Shown here: one piece after another, positions 9,003 through 17,633 of the stretch | How the letters are laid out: every line of letters starts with the position of its first letter | Numbering within the stretch: the stretch's first letter is position 1 | NCBI GenBank assembly: GCA_007693395.1 | Contig: REDS01000079.1 | Location: 1 to 44,066 of the forward strand | Direction: 5' to 3' | Source: Balneolaceae bacterium | Lineage (GTDB): Bacteria; Bacteroidota; Rhodothermia; Balneolales; Balneolaceae | Length of the DNA: 44,066 nt | Notes under the pieces: generated by a model | Databases searched by the model: none | Told to the model about the DNA's origin: nothing | Seen by the model: only the letters and a program-made list of their open reading frames with translations | Made by a program: the position numbers and the translations under genes

Positions 9003-10696
9003 ATGCGTTCCTGTAAATAGGTGCGATCAGGGTCCATTTCAAAGGCTTTCTTCCACCATTTTCGTGCGTTTTCAAGGTCAGAAATGGCTTCGTAAACGTC
9101 GCCAAGGTGCTCGTACACTTCAGCGCTTGCGTCACCGGTATCCACCGATTGTTGGATATACTCTCTAGCCTTCTCATAGTTTCCTTTTTTAAAATGAATC
9201 CATCCAATGGTATCAAGATAGGCAGCATTATTAGGGTCCATAGACACTGCGCGTTCAGACATTTCGAGTGCTTCATCGAGCTTTTCACTGCGAAGGGATA
9301 GGTAATAGGCGTAATTGTTCAGTGCGGTGTGGTTGTTGGCATCCAAACGGAGCGCCATTGTAAATGCATCTACAGTTTCATCCCATTTGCCAAGGTCGTG
9401 CCTTACATCACCCAGCGTGCCATAAATAATCGAACGAAAATTTCGCTGAGAGGGTGACATACTTGCGCTTTCAAGCCACATTTCTGCCTGCTCGTTATCA
9501 TCAGAAAACATATAAGCAGCACCGGTAAAAAACTGAATAAAGGCGTTATCGGGTGCCCGATCGTTGGCTTCATCGGACAGAGCAATGACTTCATCATATC
9601 GGCCAAGCTGAAAAAGTATCTGCATGCGCTGGCTCCATGCATCGGCTTCGGAGGGGAGCAGTTCATTAACACGTTCAAGAGTTTCGAGAGCAGCTTCAGG
9701 GTTATTTTGTTGCATGTAATAGTCGGCCGCTACAAGTTGTGCGGGGCCAAAATCTGACTCATGCTCACTGATGGCAAGAATCACTTTTTCGGTTTGAGCC
9801 CGCAACACCTCTTCCTGCGGCATGCTTTGCTGTTGTAAATACATAAAGCGGACAATCTCCATTTTTTGAGATGCCGGCACCAGAGGGTCTTCTATAATGG
9901 TAATGAATGTATTGCCCAGTTTTTCCCACTCATTCTCGTTGATATAAATCTCGGCCAGAAGAATCTGCGTTTTGGGATCGCGCGGATTGCGATCGCGAGC
10001 TTCGATCAGAACTTCGCGCGCGGCTTCAGAATCACCCATCTCCATGTAATACTGGCTGATGGTATGGAGTGTGCTGAGATTGCCCGGGTTCAGATCTCTC
10101 ATTTTTTCAAGCTCATTGAGTGCGCTATCGCGGTCTCTAAGGGCATTGTAATTTTGAAATTTTCTGAGATGTACTTCAAAGATACTGCCACGGATGGTAA
10201 GAATCTGATCGAGTACTTGGTTAGAATCTTCAAGGCGTCCGGTTTCGAGATAACTCTCTGCAAGAAGGAAAAGCACATCAACATCACCGGGGGCGATGTC
10301 AAGAATAGCTTTGAGCGCGTTTATGCTCTGTTCGTATTGGCCTGAGTGGCGATAAATTTCAGCTAAATTGAGCCGGTACCATCTGTTTTCAGGGTCTGAA
10401 TCAACGGCAATTTGGCCGTAATAAGCTGCATTGCTAAGGTCGCCCATGGTGAGGTAGACGTCAGAAAGCGCATAATTTATGCCGGCATCATCAGATAGAA
10501 TAAGATGGGCGGCAGTTAGTTTGTCAAGTGCCAGCTCAAATTCGCCATTTTCAAAATGAGTGACGCCATCTATAAAATATCCCATAGCACGGTTTTGGTC
10601 AGCATCGGATGTACTGCTCTCCTGGGCAAGGACGGCAGAAGGGGCAAGCAGAAAAAGAATAACCGGCAGGGTAAAGCTTAGAAAAAAGTGTTTCAT
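8999..10696 (-). CDS. Periplasmic TPR-repeat protein
   Basis: This is a 565-residue secreted or outer-membrane-associated protein with a signal peptide cleaved near residue 24 (AVLA-Q). Tetratricopeptide repeats fill almost the whole chain (about 35-560), visible as repeating patterns of about 34 residues such as LSNAAYYGQIAVDSDPEN and LDEALEMSERAVSMDPNN. TPR superhelices bind protein partners, and no enzymatic motif is present. It is the first gene of the operon with DUF4292 and the EnvC-like protein, overlapping DUF4292 by 4 nt. It may act as a scaffold for envelope assembly or peptidoglycan remodelling. That role is inferred only from context. Confidence 0.85.
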   Translation of the reverse strand: MKHFFLSFTLPVILFLLAPSAVLAQESSTSDADQNRAMGYFIDGVTHFENGEFELALDKLTAAHLILSDDAGINYALSDVYLTMGDLSNAAYYGQIAVDSDPENRWYRLNLAEIYRHSGQYEQSINALKAILDIAPGDVDVLFLLAESYLETGRLEDSNQVLDQILTIRGSIFEVHLRKFQNYNALRDRDSALNELEKMRDLNPGNLSTLHTISQYYMEMGDSEAAREVLIEARDRNPRDPKTQILLAEIYINENEWEKLGNTFITIIEDPLVPASQKMEIVRFMYLQQQSMPQEEVLRAQTEKVILAISEHESDFGPAQLVAADYYMQQNNPEAALETLERVNELLPSEADAWSQRMQILFQLGRYDEVIALSDEANDRAPDNAFIQFFTGAAYMFSDDNEQAEMWLESASMSPSQRNFRSIIYGTLGDVRHDLGKWDETVDAFTMALRLDANNHTALNNYAYYLSLRSEKLDEALEMSERAVSMDPNNAAYLDTIGWIHFKKGNYEKAREYIQQSVDTGDASAEVYEHLGDVYEAISDLENARKWWKKAFEMDPDRTYLQERI

Positions 10697-10948
10697 CTGA
10701 GTGATATTGGATAATGTAGTACTACCTGATTGAACGGAGTTGTGGTAAAGTAATTATAGCTGAAGGCAGATCAAAAGGGGGAATTGATTAAACAACCTTC
10801 GAGCGTGCTTGCACCTCGATGCGTTGTGAGTTGATGATGATGAGTTTGAACATGCAACTGGCGCGAGTGTCCCGCTCGTAACAACTCTGAACTCACTCCC
10901 AAAACCCGCCACGATTGAAGGACCTTCGGACGCTTCAATGAGGCTTAA
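10697..10948. other. Gene-free spacer with hairpins
   Basis: This spacer separates the TPR operon from the GLUG-protein gene, both on the minus strand. It contains GC-rich inverted sequence around 10860-10880 that resembles interspersed palindromes. Just after the GLUG stop it has the 7-bp hairpin listed separately. No reading frame stands out. Confidence 0.4.
10914..10939 (-). terminator. Hairpin downstream of GLUG lipoprotein gene
   Basis: ATTGAAG at 10914-10920 pairs with CTTCAAT at 10933-10939 around a 12-nt loop, 9 nt beyond the minus-strand stop codon. Only a short, delayed T-run follows, so termination may be weak. Confidence 0.35.
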
Positions 10949-12514
10949 TCACTCATCCTCCCACCTTAAAACCGGGTATCCGTCCGGTGTGGTTCTCCAA
11001 AGATTTACCCAGTCGAAGCCCGGCATGTTCTGTTCAGCGGCGGGACCGGTCATTTGGGTGGTAGTGAGGCCGGTGGCGCCATCGGGGCTGCCAACTGCTA
11101 CAGTATTATTTAAACCCGACCTTTCTTTATCCCAGTACACATTATCCATAGTGCCCTGGTTTTCAATGATGGCCGCCTTGGAAAAATCGGAGCTTCCGGT
11201 AATTTCTACGGAGCCGGCAAAGTAGCTGTTTTCAATCCTTCCATTATGTTTGTTAGATAATGCAACTCCGGCAATCCTCCTGGAGGCACTAAAATCAACT
11301 ACATCAAGATCCATTACAGAATGTACATTGTTTATTTCTGCGTTATTGTTAAGTGCAAAGCCGGAAATATCAATACTGCTCGAGATTATTCCTGATGCAT
11401 ATGAAGATGTAATAACTCCACCTTCATGGTAACCAACAAATCCCGCAGCGCCATTAGTACCACTTACGCCTATATCTGCGAATGAGTTAGTAATTTGGCC
11501 ATAATTTGTTAATACAAATCCCCAACCTGTCATACCACTTGCACTACCATTGGCTGATGATTGATCTATTGATCCTGTATTAATTACCACAAAACCGGCA
11601 ACCGACCCACTACTTAAATTTCCATTGAAATGTGAATTCTCTATCACGCCGGTATTTACTCCCGCAAAGCCCCCCATTGCCTGATGAATGTGTCCGCCGG
11701 CTGTCCCCATATATACTGAATTGCGAATTGTGCCTCCGTCATTAAAACCTATAAATGCTCCTACTCCTCTTGTGCTGGTAAGATCTGCCTGGCTAAAAAT
11801 TGGTTCTTTTGAAATTTTACCAACTTGTCCGGAAAAGTTCTTTTCAGTTTTGCTAAGCCAGCTTGGAGAGCGATTGTCGATGATTACCTCTTCAATCAAT
11901 CCATTTTTCATATACCCAAAAAACCCTGTAGCATTGTTGCTACTTCTTTGATTGTGAACAAAAAGTCCGAAAATGGTATATCCATTACCGTTGAATGAAC
12001 CGGTAAATGGCTGTTCTCGTGTTCCAATAGGCTGAAAACCTGAACCATTCTGCAACTCAATTGAGCCTGAGGCATCAATATCGCCCATCTGGATGTAGTG
12101 CTTGTCGAGATTCTCCTCCAGCCCGATGGCAACAAGATCGGCAATAGAATAAACCAGGTATGGATTGGCCTCCGAGCCGTCACCACCCATGGTAAGCGGT
12201 GCCCTGCTGAATATAGCAGTGATATACTTGTCGCTGTTCATGGTTAAATCGGCAGGATTTGATACAGTGGTGAGGTCACCTTCCCAGTGCTCAAACAGGT
12301 AATTCTCTGCCGGAATAGCCTTAAGATTCAGATTTTCTCCACCGTGAAAACTGCCGGGTTGTGGAAATGTAGCACCTGCACCTTCAGGCACAATTTCGAT
12401 GTGCAGAGTATAATCGGTAGAGCTGTCTGCAGAACAACCAAACATGAACAGGAATAGAAGAATACCCGGCATGAAAAATAGAGTGATTACTGCTTGACAA
12501 GGTTTTGATATCAT
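10949..12514 (-). CDS. GLUG-repeat surface lipoprotein with InlB-like repeat
   Basis: The 521-residue protein has a signal peptide and lipobox ending at Cys27 (FMFGC). Residues about 33-110 form a divergent InlB B-like bacterial repeat, recognised by the FEHWEGDL and YITAIFSR pattern. Residues about 120-480 are GLUG-type repeats: recurring units such as FTGSFNGNGYTIFGL, GFFGYMKNGLIEEVIID and GGFAGVNTGVIENSHFNGN. Such repeats build a right-handed beta-helix in cell-surface adhesins or cargo proteins. The C-terminus (DGYPVLRWEDE) is the usual end of GLUG proteins. It is transcribed divergently from the CotH protein across a short region with G9 and T-rich homopolymers. Function is likely surface interaction; the ligand is unknown. 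Confidence 0.78.
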   Translation of the reverse strand: MISKPCQAVITLFFMPGILLFLFMFGCSADSSTDYTLHIEIVPEGAGATFPQPGSFHGGENLNLKAIPAENYLFEHWEGDLTTVSNPADLTMNSDKYITAIFSRAPLTMGGDGSEANPYLVYSIADLVAIGLEENLDKHYIQMGDIDASGSIELQNGSGFQPIGTREQPFTGSFNGNGYTIFGLFVHNQRSSNNATGFFGYMKNGLIEEVIIDNRSPSWLSKTEKNFSGQVGKISKEPIFSQADLTSTRGVGAFIGFNDGGTIRNSVYMGTAGGHIHQAMGGFAGVNTGVIENSHFNGNLSSGSVAGFVVINTGSIDQSSANGSASGMTGWGFVLTNYGQITNSFADIGVSGTNGAAGFVGYHEGGVITSSYASGIISSSIDISGFALNNNAEINNVHSVMDLDVVDFSASRRIAGVALSNKHNGRIENSYFAGSVEITGSSDFSKAAIIENQGTMDNVYWDKERSGLNNTVAVGSPDGATGLTTTQMTGPAAEQNMPGFDWVNLWRTTPDGYPVLRWEDE

Positions 12515-12597
12515 AACTTAGCTGTATTTACTTGATAGAATGTATATACGGTAAGATGATCAAAAACAATGATTAATAAAAGTTTAGAAATAAAAAT

Positions 12598-12606
12598 GGG
12601 GGGGGG
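12598..12606. repeat. G9 homopolymer in divergent promoter region
   Basis: Nine consecutive G occur 84 nt upstream of the GLUG gene start and about 100 nt upstream of the CotH gene start. Long G-runs are rare in a genome of this composition and are classical sites of slipped-strand mispairing. A length change here could alter promoter spacing. Confidence 0.6.
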
Positions 12607-12638
12607 ATCTACACTGTAAGTATCTTAAAAACAGTCTG

Positions 12639-12647
12639 TTTTTTTTT
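12639..12647. repeat. T9 homopolymer
   Basis: Nine T lie between the G9 run and the CotH start, 56 nt before the candidate ATG at 12703. It is the second of three homopolymers in this divergent region. Confidence 0.5.
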
Positions 12648-12747
12648 GGAAAGAGAGCAGAATAATTCACTATATTCAGAAAAAAGTTTAATCATTCTCC
12701 AAATGAGTGCGCAGATACGCCCGTTAACGTCATTCATACCCCTTCTG

Positions 12748-12758
12748 TTTTTTTTTTT
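12748..12758. repeat. T11 homopolymer inside CotH signal-peptide codons
   Basis: Eleven T sit in the hydrophobic core of the predicted signal peptide. With 11 T, the frame from ATG 12703 stops at a TGA shortly after position 12795. With 9 or 12 T it would join the main CotH frame exactly. The reverse-strand reading confirms 11 residues in the run. Confidence 0.75.
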
Positions 12759-12806
12759 GGATTTCAAACGCTCCAATCAAATGCTCAGTCCATCCATCTG
12801 AATGAG

Positions 12807-15800
12807 GTGATGGCATCGAATAACAGCACCATTGCTGATGAAGATGGTAATTTTGAAGACTGGATAGAGATCTACAACTCCGGTGATGAACCTGTGAACC
12901 TCTCCGGATTTGGCCTTTCGGATGATTACGGGAACCCTTTCCGATGGGCTTTCCCGGATACATCCATCGCTCCGGGAGAATTTATGTTGATCTGGGCGTC
13001 CAACAAAAACCGAGCTGTGCCGGGAGCCCCGCTTCATACCAATTTTGCGATATCCTCATCCGGCGAAGAGGTAATTCTCACAGATCTCGATGGCACCCGT
13101 CTCGATGAGCTGGAACCCACAGAAATTCCCACAGATATATCATTGGGTCGTCAGCCCGATGGCACCGGTAACTGGGTATACTTTAATGAACCTACACCAG
13201 GAGCTCCCAATACCACCCAACCACTCGAGGATATTCTCGAGCCCGCGCAGTTCTCACATCAGCCGGGCTTTTACAGCAGCTCATTTTTACTTGAACTCTC
13301 CCATCCCGAAGAGGGAGTAAGACTTCACTATACGCTGGATGGATCCAAACCCACAACAGATTCACCCGTTTACGTGCAACCCATCCAGATTCAGGACCGC
13401 TCTTCTGAACCGAATGATATTTCCACTATCCCAACCACAAATGTAACCGACTGGAGGCGCTTCAGGCCGCCGCCACGGGGAATCAACAAAGGGAATAGCG
13501 TACGTGTGCTTGCAGTGAAGAACGGGTATGAACCATCAATTAGCACAGGCACCTTTTTTGTTTTTCCTGAAGGTGCGAATACCCACAGCCTCGCTGTGAT
13601 CTCCATCAATACAGAACGCGATAACCTTTTTGGGCATGAGCGGGGTATTTATGTGCCCGGGATAAATCATCAGGAAGGTATACATCATACAGGCAATTAT
13701 GCAGAACGTGGTATTGAGTGGGAAAGAGAAGCCGCATTTGAATTTTTTGATGAGTCCGGAGAGCTGAAGTTTGCCCAGAATGTTGGGCTTAGAATCCATG
13801 GAGGATTTAGCCGCAGATGGGCTCAAAAGAGTTTCAGAGTGTATGCTCGAAGTGAGTATGGAGAGAGCAGAATTAATTATCAGATATTTCCGGATCAGGA
13901 GTACGACTCTTATAACCGTCTGCTTTTACGAAATTCAGGCAACGATTTTGCGCGCACCACACTACGGGATGCAGTTGCGCACAGGCTGGTGCGCCATTTG
14001 AGTTTTGATACACAAGCATACAGGCCGGCGGTGGTTTACATAAACGGAGAATATTGGGGAATAAAGAATATTCGCGAACGGTATGATCGCCACTACCTTG
14101 CGCGCAAACACGGTGTAGACCCCGACAGGGTAGACATTTTAACCGGGCGGTGGGATATAAAAGAGGGCGATAATGACGCCTACGCTTCCTTATGGTATAT
14201 CCTGAGAAACCACAGCATGGCCGATCCTGAACGCTTTCAGGTGGTGTCAGACCGTATGGATATCGATAACTTTCTCGACTACTACAGCGCTCAAACCTAC
14301 TTCGTAAATACAGACTGGCCACATAACAATATCGATTATTGGCGGGTGAGGCAGGCGTTGGAACCAGATGCACCCGCACCACACGATGGGCGTTTCCGCT
14401 GGCTGTTTTTTGATATTGACTTCACCTTCAGGCTGGTAAGAAACGAAAGCTTCGACATGCTGAACTGGCTAACCAGGAGAGAAAATTTCAATGGTGCAGA
14501 ATGGCCAAACCATTTTTTGCGAAATCTGCTTGAAAACGATGGCTTTAAAAACGATTACATCAACCGAATGGCAGACCATCTGAATACTGCCTTTAAACCG
14601 GAGCGTGTGCTAACTATTGTTGAAGAGATGAAGAGCGTAATTGAACCGGAGATGCCAAGGCATAGCCAAAGGTGGATATTTCCGCGAAACATGAATGAGT
14701 GGGAGCAGCTGCTGGATGATATCAGAGGATTTGCGGCAAACAGGCCGGCTCATCTTCGCCAAAATATCATCAGCCATTTTAATCTGAGTTCAGCTTCTGA
14801 CATTACAGTTGACGTGAATAACTACCAGATGGGCAGAATCAAACTTAACTCTATCTCTATCAGTTCGGATACCCCGGGCATTGAAGGAGAGCCCTATCCC
14901 TGGAGCGGCACCTATTTTGCAGGTGTTCCCGTCAAGCTGATGGCTGAACCCGCGGAAGGGTTTATCTTTTCACATTGGGATGTAGATGGCGAGATCCATT
15001 ACTCAGAAACCCTGGAAATTGATCCGGCAAGCGCAGATCAAATAACCGCACATTTTGCCACAACTGAAATAGAAGATATTGTCCCTTTCACTCTTTCTGA
15101 GAACTACTATCTATTTGCAAGCTGGGAATCGGGCGAGGATGCCGGCAGCTACCCTCAGTCGATGTTTTTTGTTTACATGGATGATGCAGATCCCGGACTG
15201 ACTGCATCCATTTCAGGTGTTACATCAGGTGCATTCGATTTTAGTTCGCGAACCCGCATCAATGGCCTGGGGGATGATGGCTTTTCGTTTATCAACACCA
15301 CCAACCCCGATGGTAACCCGGGCTATCCCGGAACACGCCTTGGAGGAGCCATTTTAGTGCTGGATACTCAGAATATACCGGGTGCAGAAGTGGCGTGGGA
15401 AGCGGGTACGGTTACTCCAAATTCACGAATTTACAATTTGAGATTGCAATATCGGGTTGGCAGTGACGGGGAGTTTAAGGATATAACAGACAGCGATGGA
15501 AACCCGGTTGAGTACCTCCGTAATGAAGAAGAGGGGCATACTGAATTTATAGATCCGGTAACTCTTCCTGAAGATGCCATTGGCCAGCCACGAGTAGAAC
15601 TTTTATGGCGATATTATTTTACAGGTGTGCAGCTCAACCCGGAGAGCAATCAGCGTTCTGAGCTAAACATCTCCACTATTCATGTTGCTGCAGTGCCAGA
15701 AACAATCCAGCCGGTGGCGCATAATCTTCGTGAAGGATCCTACGAGTTCACATTCTGGGCGGATGACGCAGAGGCCGGAACCGCGCCTCCGTCTATGGCA

Positions 15801-16622
15801 TTTGCCTATATGAATCTTGCCGAACCGGGGCTTGATGCATCCATTTTGGGGTATACCACCGGTGCATTTGATCTTGATTCACGAACCCGTGTGAACGGGC
15901 TGGGCGATGCCGGCTTTTCATTTATCAATACTGCGAACCTTGAGGGGAATCCCGGCTATCCCGGACGGCGTCTTGGCGGTGCTGTACTGGCACTCAATAC
16001 AGAAGGCCAGGGTTCGGTTGAAGTGAGCTGGACCGCAGGAACCGTACTTGCCAATTCCCGCGTTTACAATTTACGGCTGCAGTATCGTACTTCGGTAGAT
16101 GAGCCATTCCGGGATGTAACCGACATGAACGGCAATCCGGTTGAATATCGACGAAATGAATTTGATGGGCATACTCTGGCCATTGACCCTGTAGTTCTTC
16201 CCGGAGATGCGGATGATCAGCCGTATGTTCAGCTTTTCTGGCGATACTACTTCACCGGCGAGAGGGTGGATGAGGACAGCGGTCAGCGTTCGCAACTTAA
16301 CATTTCAAATATCAGGGTTTCATCACAACCGCTGCTTGGCGGCGAACCGGGAGTTCCTCAGGAGTTTCGACTCTATCAAAACTATCCCAATCCGTTTTAT
16401 CCGCGAACCACCATTCGCTACGATCTGCCCACAGCACAGCAAGTGCGCATAGATCTCTATACCATTACCGGCCGCCATGTTGCCACTCTGGAAAACCGGC
16501 AGGCAAACCAGGGTCGCCATAGTGTTGATGTGGATGCAACCTCTCTTGCAAGTGGTATTTATATCTACCGGTTTGTTTCAGATGATTATACAGAATCGGG
16601 CAGGATGAGTGTTATAAAATAA
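12807..16622 (+). CDS. T9SS-secreted CotH/lamin-tail protein, N-terminus frameshifted
   Basis: The open frame from GTG 12807 gives 1271 residues, but this start cuts off the beginning of the lamin-tail domain. The real start is probably ATG 12703, which encodes a signal peptide (MSAQIRPL, hydrophobic Phe-rich core, SNAQ cleavage site) joined to the main frame only if the T11 run gains one T or loses two. Using 12807 numbering, domains are lamin tail (1-130), chitobiase-like beta domain (about 145-250), CotH kinase-like domain (about 260-660, with DWPHNN at 503-508 and FFDIDFTF at 534-541), an InlB-like repeat (about 670-750), two tandem ~200-residue repeats (about 762-950 and 960-1165) and a type A T9SS sorting domain from about 1185 (YQNYPNPF). 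CotH proteins can phosphorylate secreted proteins; the substrate is unknown. The protein should be exported and surface-attached. Confidence 0.85.
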   Translation: MMASNNSTIADEDGNFEDWIEIYNSGDEPVNLSGFGLSDDYGNPFRWAFPDTSIAPGEFMLIWASNKNRAVPGAPLHTNFAISSSGEEVILTDLDGTRLDELEPTEIPTDISLGRQPDGTGNWVYFNEPTPGAPNTTQPLEDILEPAQFSHQPGFYSSSFLLELSHPEEGVRLHYTLDGSKPTTDSPVYVQPIQIQDRSSEPNDISTIPTTNVTDWRRFRPPPRGINKGNSVRVLAVKNGYEPSISTGTFFVFPEGANTHSLAVISINTERDNLFGHERGIYVPGINHQEGIHHTGNYAERGIEWEREAAFEFFDESGELKFAQNVGLRIHGGFSRRWAQKSFRVYARSEYGESRINYQIFPDQEYDSYNRLLLRNSGNDFARTTLRDAVAHRLVRHLSFDTQAYRPAVVYINGEYWGIKNIRERYDRHYLARKHGVDPDRVDILTGRWDIKEGDNDAYASLWYILRNHSMADPERFQVVSDRMDIDNFLDYYSAQTYFVNTDWPHNNIDYWRVRQALEPDAPAPHDGRFRWLFFDIDFTFRLVRNESFDMLNWLTRRENFNGAEWPNHFLRNLLENDGFKNDYINRMADHLNTAFKPERVLTIVEEMKSVIEPEMPRHSQRWIFPRNMNEWEQLLDDIRGFAANRPAHLRQNIISHFNLSSASDITVDVNNYQMGRIKLNSISISSDTPGIEGEPYPWSGTYFAGVPVKLMAEPAEGFIFSHWDVDGEIHYSETLEIDPASADQITAHFATTEIEDIVPFTLSENYYLFASWESGEDAGSYPQSMFFVYMDDADPGLTASISGVTSGAFDFSSRTRINGLGDDGFSFINTTNPDGNPGYPGTRLGGAILVLDTQNIPGAEVAWEAGTVTPNSRIYNLRLQYRVGSDGEFKDITDSDGNPVEYLRNEEEGHTEFIDPVTLPEDAIGQPRVELLWRYYFTGVQLNPESNQRSELNISTIHVAAVPETIQPVAHNLREGSYEFTFWADDAEAGTAPPSMAFAYMNLAEPGLDASILGYTTGAFDLDSRTRVNGLGDAGFSFINTANLEGNPGYPGRRLGGAVLALNTEGQGSVEVSWTAGTVLANSRVYNLRLQYRTSVDEPFRDVTDMNGNPVEYRRNEFDGHTLAIDPVVLPGDADDQPYVQLFWRYYFTGERVDEDSGQRSQLNISNIRVSSQPLLGGEPGVPQEFRLYQNYPNPFYPRTTIRYDLPTAQQVRIDLYTITGRHVATLENRQANQGRHSVDVDATSLASGIYIYRFVSDDYTESGRMSVIK

Positions 16623-17047
16623 TGCACGAGCATTACCAAAATATCCCCTCTCAAGTGAGAACCGTATGTCAACAACTCAACACTTATCTTGTTTAATTAA
16701 CTGACGAGGGGTGTGTTGATTGTGTCATGAAACCAGTTTCCGGAACACCCCCGTTGGACGAACCATCCTTCAGCCGACGGACGTCTATCTTCACATTTTC
16801 CCGTTTCGAGAGGCTGTTAAAAAATTATCGTCAAAATGGTTGCAACCATAAATATTACCAGAAGACTTAAGGACACGAAGTAGAACAATATCAATATAAT
16901 AAACTTCGTGAACCTTCGAGACTTTGTCTCCTTATGGCTAAAATAAATTAGTTTATAGCAAAGTTGATTGGTAATTTTCTTACGTACTGTCGAGATACAA
17001 ATATCTACCTATAGTTTATTTGCACATACAAATAATACCGCAATTCA
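16623..17047. other. Gene-free stretch with degenerate repeat
   Basis: No credible gene is visible in these 425 bases. A 6-bp hairpin (TAATGC/GCATTA) directly overlaps the CotH stop but lacks a T-run. Around 16866-16935 is a degenerate inverted repeat, listed separately. Confidence 0.45.
16866..16935. repeat. Degenerate inverted repeat of the 'CACGAAGT' type
   Basis: CACGAAGT at 16875-16882 is matched by ACTTCGTG at 16904-16911, flanked by AAGGA and TCCTT. It resembles the common intergenic repeats rich in cacgaag/cttcgtg seen in many Bacteroidota genomes, here decayed. No function can be assigned. Confidence 0.4.
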
Positions 17048-17533
17048 ATGATCAAATACTCGAAATCCCTCTCTCTTATTGGCGCTGTGCTGCTTATTGC
17101 ATCAGCTTTGATGATAAACTGCTCCGGTGAACCGGAAGCGGAACCGATTGCCGAGGCAGCTATTCCGCAGGATATTGACACTATCAATTTTACAGTACTT
17201 CGACAGTGGCGGCCAAATGATAATCCGGCAGCTTTGGGGCTGGAAGTGCTGATTGATGAAGAAGAAGCTACGTATGAAAACATCATTCAGATGGTACGTG
17301 AACTCGGGAGTGACGCGCAGATAGCGCTCATCAGAGTATTCCAGGATGAAGCGGCATGGAGAGAGTCACGTACTACCAACCACACCGAAATCTATGAGCG
17401 CGGTTATCTGGCATTTTATATTCAAAACCGCACAAACTCAGGAGCTTATCGTGGCCTGCACGAGATTCGGTGGTTTCAGCAGGAGGGACAGCTGGAAGAG
17501 CTGGAGGGTACAACAACTCAGTTTTTTCACTAA
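17048..17533 (+). CDS. Small hypothetical lipoprotein
   Basis: The 161-residue protein has a hydrophobic leader and lipobox with Cys25 (LMINC-SGE). I do not recognise a family. The mature part is acidic, mixed alpha/beta, with stretches INFTVLRQWRPNDNP, IALIRVFQDEAAWRES and YLAFYIQNRT. Its compact size suggests one globular periplasmic domain attached to a membrane. It lies 100 bp upstream of cysE on the same strand, with no visible terminator between, so co-transcription with cysE-cysM is possible but not shown. Confidence 0.7.
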   Translation: MIKYSKSLSLIGAVLLIASALMINCSGEPEAEPIAEAAIPQDIDTINFTVLRQWRPNDNPAALGLEVLIDEEEATYENIIQMVRELGSDAQIALIRVFQDEAAWRESRTTNHTEIYERGYLAFYIQNRTNSGAYRGLHEIRWFQQEGQLEELEGTTTQFFH

Positions 17534-17633
17534 ACGATTTACAAGATAAAACCTTTTCAGCGGCTGATGAATCGTCTGCTCATCCTTTTCTGTTTATAGT
17601 AATCCAAGAAAACGAAAACACCGAGATTTTACC

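Noticed and set aside
13873-14382. 169-codon antisense frame in the CotH gene
   Set aside because: It lies wholly inside the CotH kinase-like domain on the opposite strand, with no independent support.
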